From positions 1,817,322-1,881,321 of the forward strand of contig NC_058148.1 of assembly GCF_011075055.1 (NCBI RefSeq): DNA of 64,000 bases, in the 5' to 3' direction. The notes beneath the pieces are model-generated. The model was given only the letters and a program-made list of their open reading frames with translations, was not told the DNA's origin and made no database searches. This document shows, piece by piece, positions 11,664 through 24,639 of this stretch (position 1 is the stretch's first letter; each line of letters opens with the position of its first letter). This stretch comes from Mangifera indica. Its lineage: Eukaryota > Streptophyta > Magnoliopsida > Sapindales > Anacardiaceae. Both the position numbers and the translations under genes were made by a program.

Positions 11664-14216
11664 CTAATGTGGTGATTCCATGATCCCAAGTTCACCTTTA
11701 ATTTTGCAAAAACGTTCTTCTCCAAGAGGTTTTGTAAAAATATCCGCAAGTTGATTTTCGGTGGATACAAAGTCAAGACAAATATCACCCTTTTGAACAT
11801 GGTCTCGAATAAAATGATATTTAATTTCTATATGCTTGGTTCGAGAGTGTTGAATGGGATTTTTGGATAAGCTAATAGCACTTGTGTTGTCACACAAGAT
11901 TGGAGTTTTAGATAGGCTAACTCCATAATCCCTAAGGGTTTGTTGCATCCACAAGGCTTGAGCATAACAACTACCGGCGGCAATATATTCCGCTTCCGTG
12001 GTTGATAAAGCTACGGAGTTTTGTTTCCTTGAAAACCATGAAACTAATGCATGACCTAGAAAATGACAAGTACCACTAGTACTTTTTCTATCGACTTGGC
12101 TTCCGGCAAAGTCGACATCCGAATAGCTCACTAGGTCAAAAGAAGTTTCTCTAGGATACCACAACCCTAAAAATCTAGTGTCATGTAAATATTTGAAGAT
12201 TCTTTTTAGGGCTTTTAAATGAGATTCCTTGGGACATGATTGGAATCGAGCACACAAGCATACACTAAACATAATATCGGGTCTACTAGCCGTCAAATAT
12301 AAAAGAGAGCCAATCATACCTCTATACATTTTAACATCAACATTTGGCCCACTCTCATCTTTGGTGAGCTTGATAGTTGAACTCATTGGTGTGCTTGAAG
12401 CTTTTAGTCCTTCCATGCCAAACTTCTTTAATAAGTCCTTGATGTATGAAGATTGGTTGATGAAGATACCCTCTTTGCTTTGCTTGATATTAAGTTCGAG
12501 AAAATACTTGAGTTCTCCCATCATGCTCATTTCAAATTCTTTGCTCATGAGGTTAGAAAATTCTTCACACAAAGAGACATTAGTAGATCCAAAAATGATA
12601 TCATCAACATAAATTTGAACTAAAAGAATATCATTTTCTTTTCTCTTAATAAACAATGTAGTATTTACTTTTCCAATGCAAAAGTCTTTTTCAAGCAAGA
12701 ATTTACTCAAACGTTCATACCATGCTCGCAGTGCTTGTTTTAAACCATAAAGAGCTTTTTGAAGTTTAAAAACATGGTTTGGGAAATCATGACTTTCAAA
12801 CCCGGGAGGTTGTTCAACATAAACTTCCTCCATGATAAATCCATTTAAGAAAGCACTTTTGACATCCATTTGATATAAAATAAAATTTTTGGAACATGCA
12901 AATGCCAAAAGCATCCTAATGGATTCTAGTCTAGCTACCGGTGCAAAAGTTTCTTCAAAATCTATTCCCTCCTCTTGGTTGTAGCCTTGAGCCACTAATC
13001 TAGCTTTATTTCTAACAACCACTCCGGATTCATCCATTTTGTTTCTAAAAACCCATTTTGTGCCAATAACAGATTGATGATCCGAACGAGGGACTAGTTC
13101 CCAAACATTATTTCTTTCAAATTGATTTAGTTCTTCTTGCATGGCTAAAATCCAAAATTCATCATTTAATGCATCATGAAATGTTTTTGGTTCAAATTGT
13201 GAAAGAAATGCTAAGTTATTACAAAGATTAAAAGATGATCTAGTTTTAACACCTTGATTTTCCTCACCAATAATTAATTCTTTAGGATGAGCATTTGCAT
13301 ATCTCCAAGCCTTAGGAAGATCTTTATCTTTATCTTCTTCATGTTCTAGCTCTTGTTTTGCTTCATCCTTATCATCATTTGGTGAATCATGAATTTCCAT
13401 TTGGTCACCATTTTTAACTTGATCATCATCAATATCAACTTGCACACTAGTTAAAGGATTAGATTCATCAAAAATAACATGCATGGATTCCTCAACTACT
13501 AGTGTCCTTTTGTTAAACACTCTATATGCTTTGCTAGATGATGAATATCCAAGAAAAATGCCAATGTCCGATTTTGAATCAAATTTTCCTAAGTTTTCTT
13601 TTGTGTTCAAAATAAAGCATTTGCATCCAAAAACTTTAAAATAACCAATATTTGGTTTTTTGTTTTTCCAAAGTTCATATGGAGTTAAATCTAAAGATGG
13701 TCTTATTAAAACACGATTTAAAACATAGCATGCGGTGTTTACGGCTTCCGCCCAAAAATATTGAGGTAAAGCTTTTTCATTTAACATGGTTCTAGCCATC
13801 TCTTGAATTGTCCTATTCTTTCTTTCAACAACACCATTTTGTTGGGGAGTTCTAGGACAAGAGAATTGATGTTCAATACCATGCTCATCACAAAAGTTTT
13901 CGAATAAATGATTTTCAAATTCTCCCCCATGATCACTTCTAATGCAAGAAATATGCATTTCTTTTTCTTTTTGTATTTTCTTGATAAATTTTGAAAATGC
14001 ATGGAGGGCTTCATCTTTTGATGCAAGAAAAAGTACCCAAGTGAATCTTGAAAAATCATCAACAATAACAAAAGCATAATGTTTTCCACTTAGGCTTGCG
14101 GTTCTTGAAGAACCAAAAAGATCAATATGAAGAAGTTGTAAAGGTTTAGATGTAGAAATATGAGTTTTACTTTTAAAAGAATTTTTTGTTTGTTTACCAA
14201 ATTGACATGCATCCAA
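11664..14216 (-). CDS. Copia pol polyprotein segment: integrase, reverse transcriptase, RNase H
   Basis: An 850-codon open frame, the best preserved in the window. Domain order: integrase zinc-binding tail (CQFGKQT), DDE core (DLFGSS with first Asp; SDHGGEF second Asp; [11 protein letters not shown]lu), integrase C-terminal part, RT ([37 protein letters not shown], catalytic YVDDIIFGS), then RNase H ([29 protein letters not shown]) ending near [14 protein letters not shown]. All catalytic motifs I can check are present. It would normally be made as part of a Gag-Pol polyprotein, but a frameshift just upstream separates it from protease. The first ATG is internal to the polyprotein and not a true start. 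Confidence 0.93.
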   Translation of the reverse strand: MDACQFGKQTKNSFKSKTHISTSKPLQLLHIDLFGSSRTASLSGKHYAFVIVDDFSRFTWVLFLASKDEALHAFSKFIKKIQKEKEMHISCIRSDHGGEFENHLFENFCDEHGIEHQFSCPRTPQQNGVVERKNRTIQEMARTMLNEKALPQYFWAEAVNTACYVLNRVLIRPSLDLTPYELWKNKKPNIGYFKVFGCKCFILNTKENLGKFDSKSDIGIFLGYSSSSKAYRVFNKRTLVVEESMHVIFDESNPLTSVQVDIDDDQVKNGDQMEIHDSPNDDKDEAKQELEHEEDKDKDLPKAWRYANAHPKELIIGEENQGVKTRSSFNLCNNLAFLSQFEPKTFHDALNDEFWILAMQEELNQFERNNVWELVPRSDHQSVIGTKWVFRNKMDESGVVVRNKARLVAQGYNQEEGIDFEETFAPVARLESIRMLLAFACSKNFILYQMDVKSAFLNGFIMEEVYVEQPPGFESHDFPNHVFKLQKALYGLKQALRAWYERLSKFLLEKDFCIGKVNTTLFIKRKENDILLVQIYVDDIIFGSTNVSLCEEFSNLMSKEFEMSMMGELKYFLELNIKQSKEGIFINQSSYIKDLLKKFGMEGLKASSTPMSSTIKLTKDESGPNVDVKMYRGMIGSLLYLTASRPDIMFSVCLCARFQSCPKESHLKALKRIFKYLHDTRFLGLWYPRETSFDLVSYSDVDFAGSQVDRKSTSGTCHFLGHALVSWFSRKQNSVALSTTEAEYIAAGSCYAQALWMQQTLRDYGVSLSKTPILCDNTSAISLSKNPIQHSRTKHIEIKYHFIRDHVQKGDICLDFVSTENQLADIFTKPLGEERFCKIKGELGIMESPH

Positions 14217-14713
14217 ATTTTATCTTTAATAAAATCTATTTTCGGAAGACCTTTTACAAGCTCCTTCTTGGAGATTTTTGAAATCAAGTCCATGCTAGCA
14301 TGACCTAATCTTCTATGCCACAACCAACTATTTTCATGCAATGCGGAGAAACATAGATTTTCATGAGATGCATTTTCTACATTTATAGTGTAAACATTTT
14401 CATCTCTATTTCCTACACAACTTGTTTTTCCATCATTCATATTTTCTATAGTGCAACTATTTGGCTCAAAAATGACTTTAAATCCTTTATCACATAGTTG
14501 ACTAATACTAAGGAGATTATGCTTAAGACTATCTACCAAAAGAACATTTTCAATGATAATATGAGAGTTGTTACCAATATCTCCAATGCCAATAATTTTA
14601 CCCTTCGCATTGTCTCCAAAGGTGACATGACCTCCATCTTTCTTACTTATTGTCGAGAAAAGTGAGATATCTCCGGTCATGTGTCTTGAGCAAGCGCTAT
14701 CGAGGAACCATTT
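14090..14713 (-). pseudogene. Copia protease and GAG-pre-integrase segment, frame-shifted
   Basis: The aspartic protease motif DSACSRHMTG starts near 14706, followed by SKKDGGHVTF, IIGIGDIGN and NVLLVDSLKHNLLSISQLCD, then the pre-integrase zinc region (ENSWLWHRRLGHASMD). At about 14215 the frame runs off. One base seems missing in the first Cys codon of the integrase CDACQFG motif, which puts the rest of pol in another frame (11664-14216). Between gag and protease two stop codons (about 14742-14757) also interrupt. Confidence 0.85.
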
Positions 14714-14784
14714 GTTTTTCTTCCTTTTATTTTTAGGTTCCTAAACACGATGGAAGATTCAAGAATTTGACTTAGGTACCCAAA

Positions 14785-16539
14785 TCATGTTGGGTACTTT
14801 GTGGTTAGTTTTTGTTCCTTAGGAACCCACACTTTCTTAGTGCCCATATGATGTTTCTTTTGAATTGGGCAAGATGATGAGATATGACCTTTATTTCCAC
14901 AATAATTACAAGTTATATTTGATTCACTTGAAGTTGAAGCTTTAACAAAATAATTTTTTAAATATTTTGCCTTGAGAAAAGGTTTATAACCAAGTCCTCT
15001 TTTGTTTAAGACTCTCCTTTGCACACCAAGCATTTTATCAAGAATGTCTTTTCCATTTTGAAATTTTAAAACTATTTCACTTAAATCCTTTGCTCCCCTT
15101 TTTAAAACTTCAATTTCATTTTCTATAATTTCTTTTTCCTTTTTGACTATGCAAAGATCATTTTCAAACTTTTGTTTTTCTTTTTCAAAAATGGAATACT
15201 TGTTTTCTTCATTTTCTTTTCCTTTAAGCTTAAGGATTTTTTGGTTAAGATTTTCATTTTCTTTCTTTAAGGATTCATTTTCCTTTTCCAAATTAAAATT
15301 TTTCTTTTTAAGGGTTGCATTTTTAGACATGCAAAGAGCAAGTTTTTCATTCATCTCTTCAAGTGTATCATATAACTCTTCATATGAGGGGTTTTCATCT
15401 ATCTCATCATCTATGTCATCTAAATCATCAAAAGTATTAGATGAGTTAGAGTTAGTTACCTCATTATTTGTAGTTGCCATGAAACACATGTTAGCCACTT
15501 CATTATCCTCCCTTTCGGATTCACTTTCATCGTTATCGTCCCACGTAGCTTTCATTGCTTTCTTTTTCAATCTACCAATTTTGAGGAGAGGGCAATCATA
15601 TTTGATGTGTCCCGGCTTCTTGCATTCATAGCACACAATTTGTTCCCTCCTTTGTCTTTCTCCCCTTTCACCTTTAGAAGCATCCCTTTTTATGAAGTTT
15701 CCATTTCTTCTTAGCTTTCTATTTCTTAGAAGCTTTCCAATCTTTCTACTCAAGAGTGCAATGTCTTCATCTTCATCATTTGATGTCTCCTCTTCCTCTT
15801 CTAGGAACTTTTCATTCTCTTTGATTGATAATTTGAAGGCAATACTCTTTTTCTTCTTTTCCACTTCTTCAATTTGTCGTTGCTTCATAGTAAGCTCATG
15901 AGTGAGAAGTGAACCAAAAAGTTCTTCAAGAGGTAGAGTCTTGACATCCTTTGCTTCTTCGATTGCCATTACTTTGGGATCCCAAGAGGGAGGCAAACAT
16001 CTAAGAAGTTTCTTGACATTTTCTTGGTTAGTATAAACTTTACCAAGATTTTTCAATTCATTCACAATAGTAATAAATCTATCAAACATGTCACTAATGG
16101 TTTCATTTTCATTCATCCTAAACAACTCGTATGAGTGTGTGAGCATGCTAATTTTAGTCTCTTTGACTTGTGAAGTCCCCTCATTTGACACCATCAATAA
16201 TTTCCAAATTTCTTTAGCCGAGGTACAAGCTTGTACCTTGTTAAAGTTATATTCATTTAATGCACAATATAACACATTCATAGCTCTAGCATTAATGACA
16301 ATATTCTTCTTATCTTGAGGGGTCATTTCTTCCCTAGTTTTGGGCACTTGTTTTCCATCCACTTCTTTCATAGGAACAAAAGGTCCATCTTGCACTACAT
16401 CCCACAATTCATAATCACTTTGAAGGAAAATCGACATGCGATTTTTCCAATGGGCATATCCGGTGCCATCAAACAATGGCGGTCTATTAGGGGCAAGCCT
16501 TTCACTAACGGTATGGGATTTTCCTAGGTTCATGGCCAT
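14785..16539 (-). CDS. Copia Gag (capsid-nucleocapsid) of element B
   Basis: A 584-codon frame beginning MAMNLGKS, shortly after the PBS. The N-terminal capsid part has the family pattern RPPLFDGTGYAHWKNRM. A Lys/Glu-rich charged middle is followed by zinc knuckle 1, CYECKKPGHIKYDC (CX2CX4HX4C), a long coiled-coil-like stretch rich in Lys, Glu and Leu (residues about 370-490) and knuckle 2, CNYCGNKGHISSSC. It assembles virus-like particles and binds element RNA in other copia elements. Near its end a single-base shift replaces the expected continuation into the protease linker. The frame is otherwise open. Confidence 0.92.
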   Translation of the reverse strand: MAMNLGKSHTVSERLAPNRPPLFDGTGYAHWKNRMSIFLQSDYELWDVVQDGPFVPMKEVDGKQVPKTREEMTPQDKKNIVINARAMNVLYCALNEYNFNKVQACTSAKEIWKLLMVSNEGTSQVKETKISMLTHSYELFRMNENETISDMFDRFITIVNELKNLGKVYTNQENVKKLLRCLPPSWDPKVMAIEEAKDVKTLPLEELFGSLLTHELTMKQRQIEEVEKKKKSIAFKLSIKENEKFLEEEEETSNDEDEDIALLSRKIGKLLRNRKLRRNGNFIKRDASKGERGERQRREQIVCYECKKPGHIKYDCPLLKIGRLKKKAMKATWDDNDESESEREDNEVANMCFMATTNNEVTNSNSSNTFDDLDDIDDEIDENPSYEELYDTLEEMNEKLALCMSKNATLKKKNFNLEKENESLKKENENLNQKILKLKGKENEENKYSIFEKEKQKFENDLCIVKKEKEIIENEIEVLKRGAKDLSEIVLKFQNGKDILDKMLGVQRRVLNKRGLGYKPFLKAKYLKNYFVKASTSSESNITCNYCGNKGHISSSCPIQKKHHMGTKKVWVPKEQKLTTKYPT

Positions 16540-16577
16540 TGCTCTAAACGGTTAAGTTTATGATAATGAGCAACCAA

Positions 16578-16589
16578 GCTCTGATACCA
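16578..16589 (-). promoter_or_regulatory. Primer-binding site (tRNA-iMet) of element B
   Basis: On the minus strand TGGTATCAGAGC, two bases after the 5' LTR. Complementary to the 3' end of plant initiator methionine tRNA. Confidence 0.95.
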
Positions 16590-16591
16590 AT

Positions 16592-18014
16592 TGTAGGATC
16601 GAATGGCCTAAAAAGGGGGTGAATTAGGCAATTTAAAACAATCTTTACCTAATTAGAGAATTAAAACAATTTATTCAAATCAATTAATATTGCCTATTCT
16701 TAATCCAATTTGTGAGAATAACTAACAATATTTCAAATAACCAACACAATCAAAATAACATAACATAAAGTATGAGTTTAAGGGAAGAGAAAATCAAACA
16801 CGCGATGTATAGTGGTTCGGCTGAACCCGGCCTACGTCCACTCCTCCAAGCTTTCTCCCTTGGAGTATTCCACTAATTCTTGGTTGACTAAACCTCAACC
16901 AAGCTTTTCTTCACAACCAAAATAGCTTCCAAGGTGCTATTAACCTTTACAAATGTTAAAGCTCAATTTCTCTCACTAGAAATTTGCTAATCTCTCCAAG
17001 AGTGAACCTCACTCTTTTATAGCACGAATTTTAGTATGAAATTGAAATATAACCTCTCTCAACAGTGTATATGAAAGTTAAAGCTTAGTACAACCCAATG
17101 CAAATGAAATTACAAAGTGTATGAGCAAGGGTTTTGATTAGAGAGAAGAGTTTGCAAGTCAATAGCTCAAAACAAATTTGCTCTCAAATATATGAAAATT
17201 TTTGGTGGCAAAAGTTCTTTTTGAACGAAATTGATTGGGTTTATATAGGGGAAAATAAGGAAAGTTACCGTTGTGCACAAAAATAGCCGTTTTAATTTTC
17301 CAAAAAATGCACAATTTGATCGACCGGATGGAATTCGGTCAACCGGATGTGACGTGGCACTTCCGTGGAGCTTACGTGGCACTAGCCGTTAGAAAAATTC
17401 AAACCAAAATTCGGTCAACCAAATTTCTGAAGCCAAAATACATGACTTCTGGATAATTCGGAAGCTGATTCAGTCGATGAAATTCAGTCGATCGAATTTT
17501 ATTACATTTTACCCCCTGGATTTTCAAAAACTACAATTTGACCCCTAAAACTTTGAAAAGTGATAATTTAACCCATTTTTGAAAATTCTTTCAAAACCAA
17601 CTTTAAGATATGAAAATGTAGTTCACCAAAATTCATCATTTTAAAAGAATTAATAAACTTTGGTGAAAGAATTGGCTTAAACCAATAAGTTTGAAAAACG
17701 ACATTTTAACCCAAAATGTGAAAGATATGAAAATGAGTTTTCAAGTGAGCTATCCCATGCAAATAAATATTCTAATCAAAACGAATGCTCTAAACTACAA
17801 ATATATCTACCTAACACTTGAGTTTTTCTTCAAATCTTCAATAATTCTTCAATTGACTCTTCTCTTTCATTTCCATCTTGAAACTCCTTCAAGTGCATTA
17901 GATAAATCCTTGCAATCTAAGCTCACACTCAAGTAAAATCATTAGTCAATATGTTTAGGGACATATTAGTTTGTTATCATCAAAATAAGAGCATAATGAC
18001 TCCTCAAGTCAACA
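16592..18014 (-). repeat. 5' LTR of element B
   Basis: Matches 8457-9916, with TG...CA ends. It should hold the promoter and start of the element's transcript; I could not fix a TATA box confidently. It has only two of the 19-bp units that the other LTR has four times. Confidence 0.95.
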
Positions 18015-18019
18015 CATTG
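18015..18019. repeat. Target-site duplication of element B, right copy (CATTG)
   Basis: Exact match to 8452-8456. Confidence 0.95.
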
Positions 18020-18340
18020 CACTTTCAGAAACGACAAATAAAGTTATGCAGATCAAGAATTTTGTTATTGAACTTGGAGTAGTTTCGAGTATCACCAAGT
18101 CGATTGAGCTCTATTGTGACAATAATAGAGCGATTACTTAGGCAAATAAGTCGTGGTCTCATTAGAGGTCCAAGAAGATACTCAAAAGATATCACCTGAT
18201 CTGAGAGATTGTATAACAAAGTGACATTAAGATAGCAAGGATTGATATAGATGACAATTTGGTTAACTCACTAATAAAGTCTTTATCACAACATAACCGT
18301 AATAGGCATGTAGTTGAGCTTGGTATTAGATATATAACCT
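18020..18340 (+). pseudogene. C-terminal RNase H of the older host copia element
   Basis: Continues the frame left at 8456. KNFVIELGVV, IELYCDNNRAITQANK, KKILKRYHL, DDNLVNSLIKSL and VELGIRYIT correspond to the end of copia RNase H (compare [20 protein letters not shown] and MGIRYYSDW in element C). It contains several stops, for example in KRYHLI*EIV. The similarity to element C suggests the same broad lineage. Dead before or after the two insertions. Confidence 0.85.
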
Positions 18341-18365
18341 ATTAGGTATAGTTCAAGTGGGAGAT

Positions 18366-20091
18366 TGCTAGGATAGGTGTCTTAGAGCCAATCAAATTTG
18401 AAATTTGTGAATGTAATTTTATATTAATAATTCATAAAATGATTTATTGTTATTCAATTCACATGTGGCTTATTTAAATGATTATATTAATAACATGCCC
18501 TTAGAAAGGTAGAACTATGAGGAAGGGATCAAATGACTAATTGTAGAAACCTCATGTACATTTTTAGTGGTCATTTGAGAAACATTCGTAATCCTAACAT
18601 TACAATGAACAAGCGCACGTGTAATGATGATGAGATTATCATAGTATTCTTTACCAAACGTGATGATAGTTCTTACGTGTCGAAGCTATTATAGATAGCT
18701 TAAAATAACACATGGGTGCACGTTATAGACATGTTTACGGATTGACCCGATTAGAGGATATCCATATAGATAATTGCTCTAATATTTATGGAATAAATTC
18801 TCTAAACACCACAGGTGCATGTGATCATTTGAATTGAGTAATCAGATCATCTCGTGTAAGAATCGATATACTTTGAAACTATCTAACATGTTGTCATAAT
18901 TAGGTTAACTATAACAGTAGTAATCGACCATATCATGAGATATATGAAGACTATGTTTGATCAATAAAGGATTTGTTACTCCTAAGCATAAGAGAATATA
19001 TCTTACATGAAAATACTGAATGATATCCTTAACAGCTTGAATCTATGGCCACAATGAGATAAGGTTGTAGCTTAATCCATATTAGTCATTAATGTGTATC
19101 AGTTTATACTGAGGAACCACTGAGATAGATACATTTTTATATCTCAACCTTGAGAGATATTAATTGATAAAAAGATTGAACTGTACGTAACTATGACGTT
19201 ATAAAAACTTAAGAGATGTCTATTGACATTCTATCGTTCGAGTGGTCATGTATTTTGCTAGAGGCCAATCTTGGTTATATCTAAATTCAACTTGAATTCA
19301 GACACCATTGGTTTGATAGAAAGCTTATGGGTCACACGTATATAAGGGTTAATTCAAACTTAAAAGCAAGGATTATTTGATGATAATCCTAATATTTAAG
19401 GAAAGAGAAAATTAGTTGACCATGCATTGAACAAGTCAAACTTGGTATGCAAGGTACTAGTTGGCACTATGCAAAATATAATAAACATGGCACGACTAAA
19501 CAAAATATTGTCCAATCATGCATTGCTAAAGCTTATGTCGACTGACATCCCTCGTGTGTGGCTTGAAAACCTGTCGGGTGACATACTTTTGTGCCACCCG
19601 TGCATGTTATGAAACAGGTCAACTACGCATGTTTACATGCCAGTCATGTATGTGTTTTGAGGGTGTTGAGTTTGAATGGAATCCTTATTATACTTGGACA
19701 TTTGCATATATTTAAAGCTTGTGTCAGAATTAGAGAATGAATAGAACATTTACATAGTCAAAACACTAGCCGCAAGTTTTTTGTTTTTCTCTCTTCTTCC
19801 CACGAACATAAATAGTCCAGTAAAGAAGCCTTAGCAACCTTCTTCCTAGATTGCCTCTTATGTGTTCATGCTTTACATGGATAGCAAGACGTTGCTTCTA
19901 AGGGTTAGACAACATTCAATCTCAAACCACATGAAGATTTGTAGAAGCCATGAGCGTAGGTATAAAATCTAAAACACCTTATGGGTGTTTTGTATGTTCA
20001 TGATTATATATTAGGGTTTTTGGGATTGTATGTTATTAAAAATTTTAAATTATGCTATCTTGCCAGTTATTGGCACCATGAAAACCCAACA
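18366..20091 (+). repeat. 3' LTR of the older host copia element
   Basis: Begins TGCTAGGATAGGTGTC right after the polypurine tract AAGTGGGAGAT (18355-18365) and appears to end at CCCAACA (20091). The start is well supported by the PPT. The right end is chosen from the CA-terminal sequence and length (about 1.7 kb, near the 1.63-kb LTRs of element C). Its 5' partner is outside the window, so the end could not be checked. Confidence 0.75.
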
Positions 20092-21882
20092 ACCCATTAA
20101 TGGTACGTTTCAAATCCTTAAGAAATGCATCGTTATCCAAAATTAAAATGCTCTAACCATTCATAGGTGTGTATGTTATCCATACTTCACCAATTATCAA
20201 CATCAAATGGGAAAATACTATTTTATCTTTGCCATCAAACACACGAGTGTATGGCTTTCCTACACAGTCATGCAAGCCTAATTTCACACATAATATAATC
20301 TAACATAATTAGTCGTACTCAAAGCCAAAAGACAATAATAACCTTGGACGAATTTGTAGGTATTACAATTAGGCATTGGATGTAGCGACTAAACTCAAAT
20401 TTGTATAGTATTGATGTATGACATTTATGTAGAATATACATTATAGTACATGTTTTATACCATGTGTGCATAAGCTAACTAATAGAAGTAGTAAGTGAAT
20501 AAATCCTTGTTTTCTCAATGTGTGAGACTTTCTGAGGCTTACTTCATATTGGTAACACTAAACTTTTTACTATCATTTGATATTTATTCTTATTATTTAC
20601 TATCTTAGTTTGGTACCTATGTCTATGAATAATGCAGTCTACAAAACATGGGTAGAAAAGCAACTAAGTTTAAATTGATAATTTCGAATAGAAAAGAAAA
20701 ACTTCTTTATTACATGTATCCATTGGCGATCGATCTTGTCAATCATATGAGAGATATCACTTGATCATAGTTATATGGAGAGATAACACAATTATTTTAA
20801 GGGATTAAAGAGAATTGATATTATCAAGTAAGTCTAGGATACGTTGAGACTAATAATAAATTATATTTTTTTGAGTTGAACTGACTATGTTATTGCCAAC
20901 AAATGCATAGTAATACGCTTCCAAAAATAGGTTGCTTATAAGGTCATACGATACATTTATAAGTATGATATGCATTGTTGAATGAGATTTCTATATCTAA
21001 GTATTTAGTTCAGATCTCCCATTATGTGTGAGTAAAAGATATTGCATTTTGGTTCATCCATAATAAGTCAACCCGACCTAATATACATAAATTACCTTGG
21101 TGGCAGTTGGAAGGAAGTTTAGTTATTGACAATTATAAGCGGTTGGACACATATTTAAATTTTCTAAAAGCTCCCGCATTAAAATAACGCTAAAACAAAA
21201 AGAATGCAAATATTTCTTTCTTTTTAATATATTGTGCAAACATAAGGAAAGAATGAGTCTCCCAAATACATTGTTCATTACAGAATCCAAAAACAAAGTA
21301 TAGAAAACATACTGTGTTATGGAAAACAATTAAATTAAACCTCAGAATTTGGATTGTATTCAATTCATTTATAAAATAACACTGGGCATGTAGTTTAATA
21401 TGATTATTAATTTACACAATTTGATATGAATTTTTCCAATAATAATAATTTATATTCATTAATATTTAAATAATATATTTTAGCTGTATACAAAACTTAT
21501 CCAACCAAATTGTTCGTCAGATAATTTGTGGATTATATGGCGGAATGCCAACTAAAAACATCATGGTCACATTTTTTGGCCCACACCAAAACACTATGTG
21601 GTACAATTAGCTCTGGACCTCCAACAGCTTGGTAGAAACAAGAGAAACTCTAAAGCCTCGTAATAGACCATACTCTCTCTCTCTCACTCTTTCTCTCTAT
21701 ATGGATGTGTGTATTTGAGAGTAATATTATACATATAAACAAAAAGGAATGTTATTTGTATATTTTTTTATATATAATTTAAACGCATAAATAATATATC
21801 ATCATATAATTGTATATTATTTTATCTTTAATTTAAATCATCTAATCACATTATGATACATCATTTGTATACATAAATTATG

Positions 21883-21935
<53 letters not shown>

Positions 21936-24639
21936 TTATTAATAAACAAATTCTAAAAATTTATTTATATAAACTAAGTTAGTAATATTTGACCTTATAA
22001 TCTTAAAGTGAGAAAAAATACGCAATTTCATTACATAATCACAAATTATCTCTTAAGTATATATAATTTATTTTTATATATTATTTTATTCAAATATGAT
22101 TATTGGATGCTTTAGAATCTATAATTTAAATGGTTTTTTTCCCCTAAAAATTAGATAAAAGTAATATTAAAAACTTTAAAAAAGTCTTTAATCAATAGAG
22201 TAACAAGTAACAATTATAGATATTATTCTCTCCAATAATTTTAGGGCTAGTATTGCTCATCATAAAAGACTATTGGATCACTACCAATGGTCTAACATTG
22301 GACCATTGAGCCATTGAATAGTCAGGATTGTGATAAGTCTTAAAAGAAAATGATATTTTGTTTCTATTTTAATTTAAGTGTCGAGATTTGGATAATTATC
22401 AATGGTTAATAAATTTTTCAAACTTAAAATTCAAAAAATAGCATTCCATTAAAGTCCAAGTGAAAAACAGTCATTCAACTGAATGTTTATTTGTTTACAC
22501 TTGAGTTGATATTGTTGTCTTGTCCTATTATAATTTCACGTTATTAGTTTATGTGATATTTTATTATAAAAAATAAAAAATAAAAGGATTCAAAAAAATA
22601 TATTATCAACAAGATTATTATTATTTTATTTAATAAAATTAACATATACAGATTATTATTATGTTTAATTGATAATAATAAATGAATATTTTAAAATTAT
22701 TTTACTTAAATACTTTTAACACTTTAGTTGATATATATTAACTAATCTATTGTGTTTGGTTCAACTAATATAAACTATTTATTATGTGTATTTTCAATAA
22801 TATTATATATAGTTGTAATATATTATAATTTTTTTATGTTATTAAATTATGAAATTATTTAATTTAATTATTTTTTAAAGTTCCATTTTATTGTTGATTT
22901 TTCAATATATTCTAACTATTATTTGTCATTTTAATTGACAATAAGAACATTTTTGACTAAAAAATTAAATAAGTAATAATAAAATTGTATAAAACTTAAT
23001 ATTATCTCGATAATATTTTAATATATAAGATGGATAAAATAATCAAATTATTCTTATATTATGTGACATCATTAATAAAATATTATCAAAAATTTTTATT
23101 ACTTGACAAAACAAGCAAAGTAATAGTAATAATAAAAAATATAATTAAATTACTCGTAAAATACATACTACAAAATACTTCTAACATCCCTACAACCCAC
23201 CTTAATATCCTTACTAGTAATTATTTATTTCAATAGTGTTTGATATCAATGTTTTCATACTCAAATCAATCATTGACTTTATTAATATGTTGATGTAAGT
23301 TTTGAGTAATCCAATCAACATTTTTTAGTAATTGTCTCCAACAAGTATAAATTTTTTCACTCCTAATGATAGCCTAGACTATTAAAACGCGGTTCAATAT
23401 TTCTCCAACAATAGTAATATCTCACATCACATAAACCTTAAACCCTGAACTTTGTGAATCATATAAAGAAATATTTTTTAAATTATCACTATAACTTTAC
23501 CTTTATAAAATCTCCACAATTTGTGTTTAGTCATCCATTTAAAGGTGGATATGAATCGAGTCAAATCTAAACACCCCTTATTCAAGTTTGGTTCAAATAA
23601 AAAATGATTCAACTTAAATTCGATTCGAATTTATAATTCAAATTAATTATACCAACTGATGACTCGAGTTTTTGACATATTGATAAAATGACGTTGTTTT
23701 ACCCAAATAAGAGAAATTAAATTAAATATCCAAAAATAATGTCATCCAAGAAAATTACCTACTTTTGAAGGACTTAAACCTAATTACACAAAATTGAAAC
23801 TACTTAAGCCAAAATACCCAAATATTTTTATATAAGACTGAAAATATACTCTTCATTTCTTCTATATAAACCCTAACCCTCCTATATAAGTTCACTGCAT
23901 TCGCATTTTGAGTTTCACTCAATATCTGACACTATGATTTCATAAGGAAATAAGTTTATTTTCTGAATTTGATCCAAAGGAAATTAATTCTTGATATCAA
24001 GATATTTATACGAATCTTAACCCAAAACTTTATTTATCTATTAATTATAGGGTGTTTTTAAATACTTGCTTAGAATTGTGTCAAAATTTTACAATATTAG
24101 AAAAATATAAGAAGTATTTTGATATTGAGTGTTATTAGATATTGGACAATATGTGGGGGTGAAATGATATTTGCCAATGTAAGGTGCACATGGATATTTA
24201 ACTCAAAAATTAAGGGGCTAAATTGATATTTGACAAATTTAGTTAGTTTTTTTTTTGTGAGATACTATCAGTTATGAAATATAAAGAATCAATCAAATGA
24301 GTGTACTAGATATAAAGTAAAGTATATTATTAGTAACAATTTTAACTAGAATTTTGGAATGCATGTAACCAGGATATGTGTAATAGATAAATATTTTATC
24401 ATGAAACTCTAAACCTTTAAAATCATGTAAATCATGTAATTCAACCCTCTTAAAATTTGAAACCGTAAAACATTACAACCTTTATTGCCCAAAAAAGAAA
24501 TAGAAAATTGAATTTTTGCTCATGAAGTAAAAGTGATTATATTGTTCAATTTAATATCAAATTTTCTAATAAATTTTGTTATCAATATTGGCCTTTGTAA
24601 GATTGATCAAAATGATAAATTATGCTTTAGTTCAATATG
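20092..24639. other. AT-rich intergenic sequence, no recognised gene
   Basis: About 4.5 kb with only short chance ORFs on either strand. Visible features: a CT-rich run at 21674-21698 next to a TATATGG sequence, a (TA)n run at 21889-21932, and a strongly A/T-rich zone at 22400-23240. Around 23865-23905 are two TATATAA-like stretches followed by a moderately G/C-richer tract, which could be a remnant promoter. I cannot tie any of it to a coding sequence. Confidence 0.6.
21889..21932. repeat. (TA)n microsatellite
   Basis: About 22 uninterrupted TA units. Confidence 0.95.

Larger units (their letters stand above)
8457..18014 (-). mobile_element. Complete copia element B (SIRE/Maximus-like), 9,558 bp
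   Basis: Full-length Ty1/copia retrotransposon on the minus strand. It has 5' LTR 16592-18014, PBS, gag, pro-int-rt-rnh, PPT and 3' LTR 8457-9916, bounded by the CATTG duplication. LTRs begin TG and end CA on either strand. The LTRs are very similar; the main difference is two extra 19-bp repeat units in the left one. Gag is open over 584 codons and IN-RT-RNase H over 850 codons. The lesions seen are a shift and two stops between gag and protease and a shift ahead of integrase. It lacks the env-like ORF that its relative A carries. Confidence 0.95.

Noticed and set aside
13781..16527. Several ORFs antisense to element B gag and pol
   Set aside because: Shadows of the real frames; Ser/Phe-rich, as expected opposite Glu/Lys-rich Gag.
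21670..21720. CT-rich tract plus TATATGG as a gene promoter
   Set aside because: No coding sequence follows within several kb.
23535..23710. Possible degenerate MITE with GAATCGAGTC- and AAATGACGTTGTTTT-like parts resembling the MITE at 61701
   Set aside because: I could not find matching ends or a target duplication. The shared words are short.
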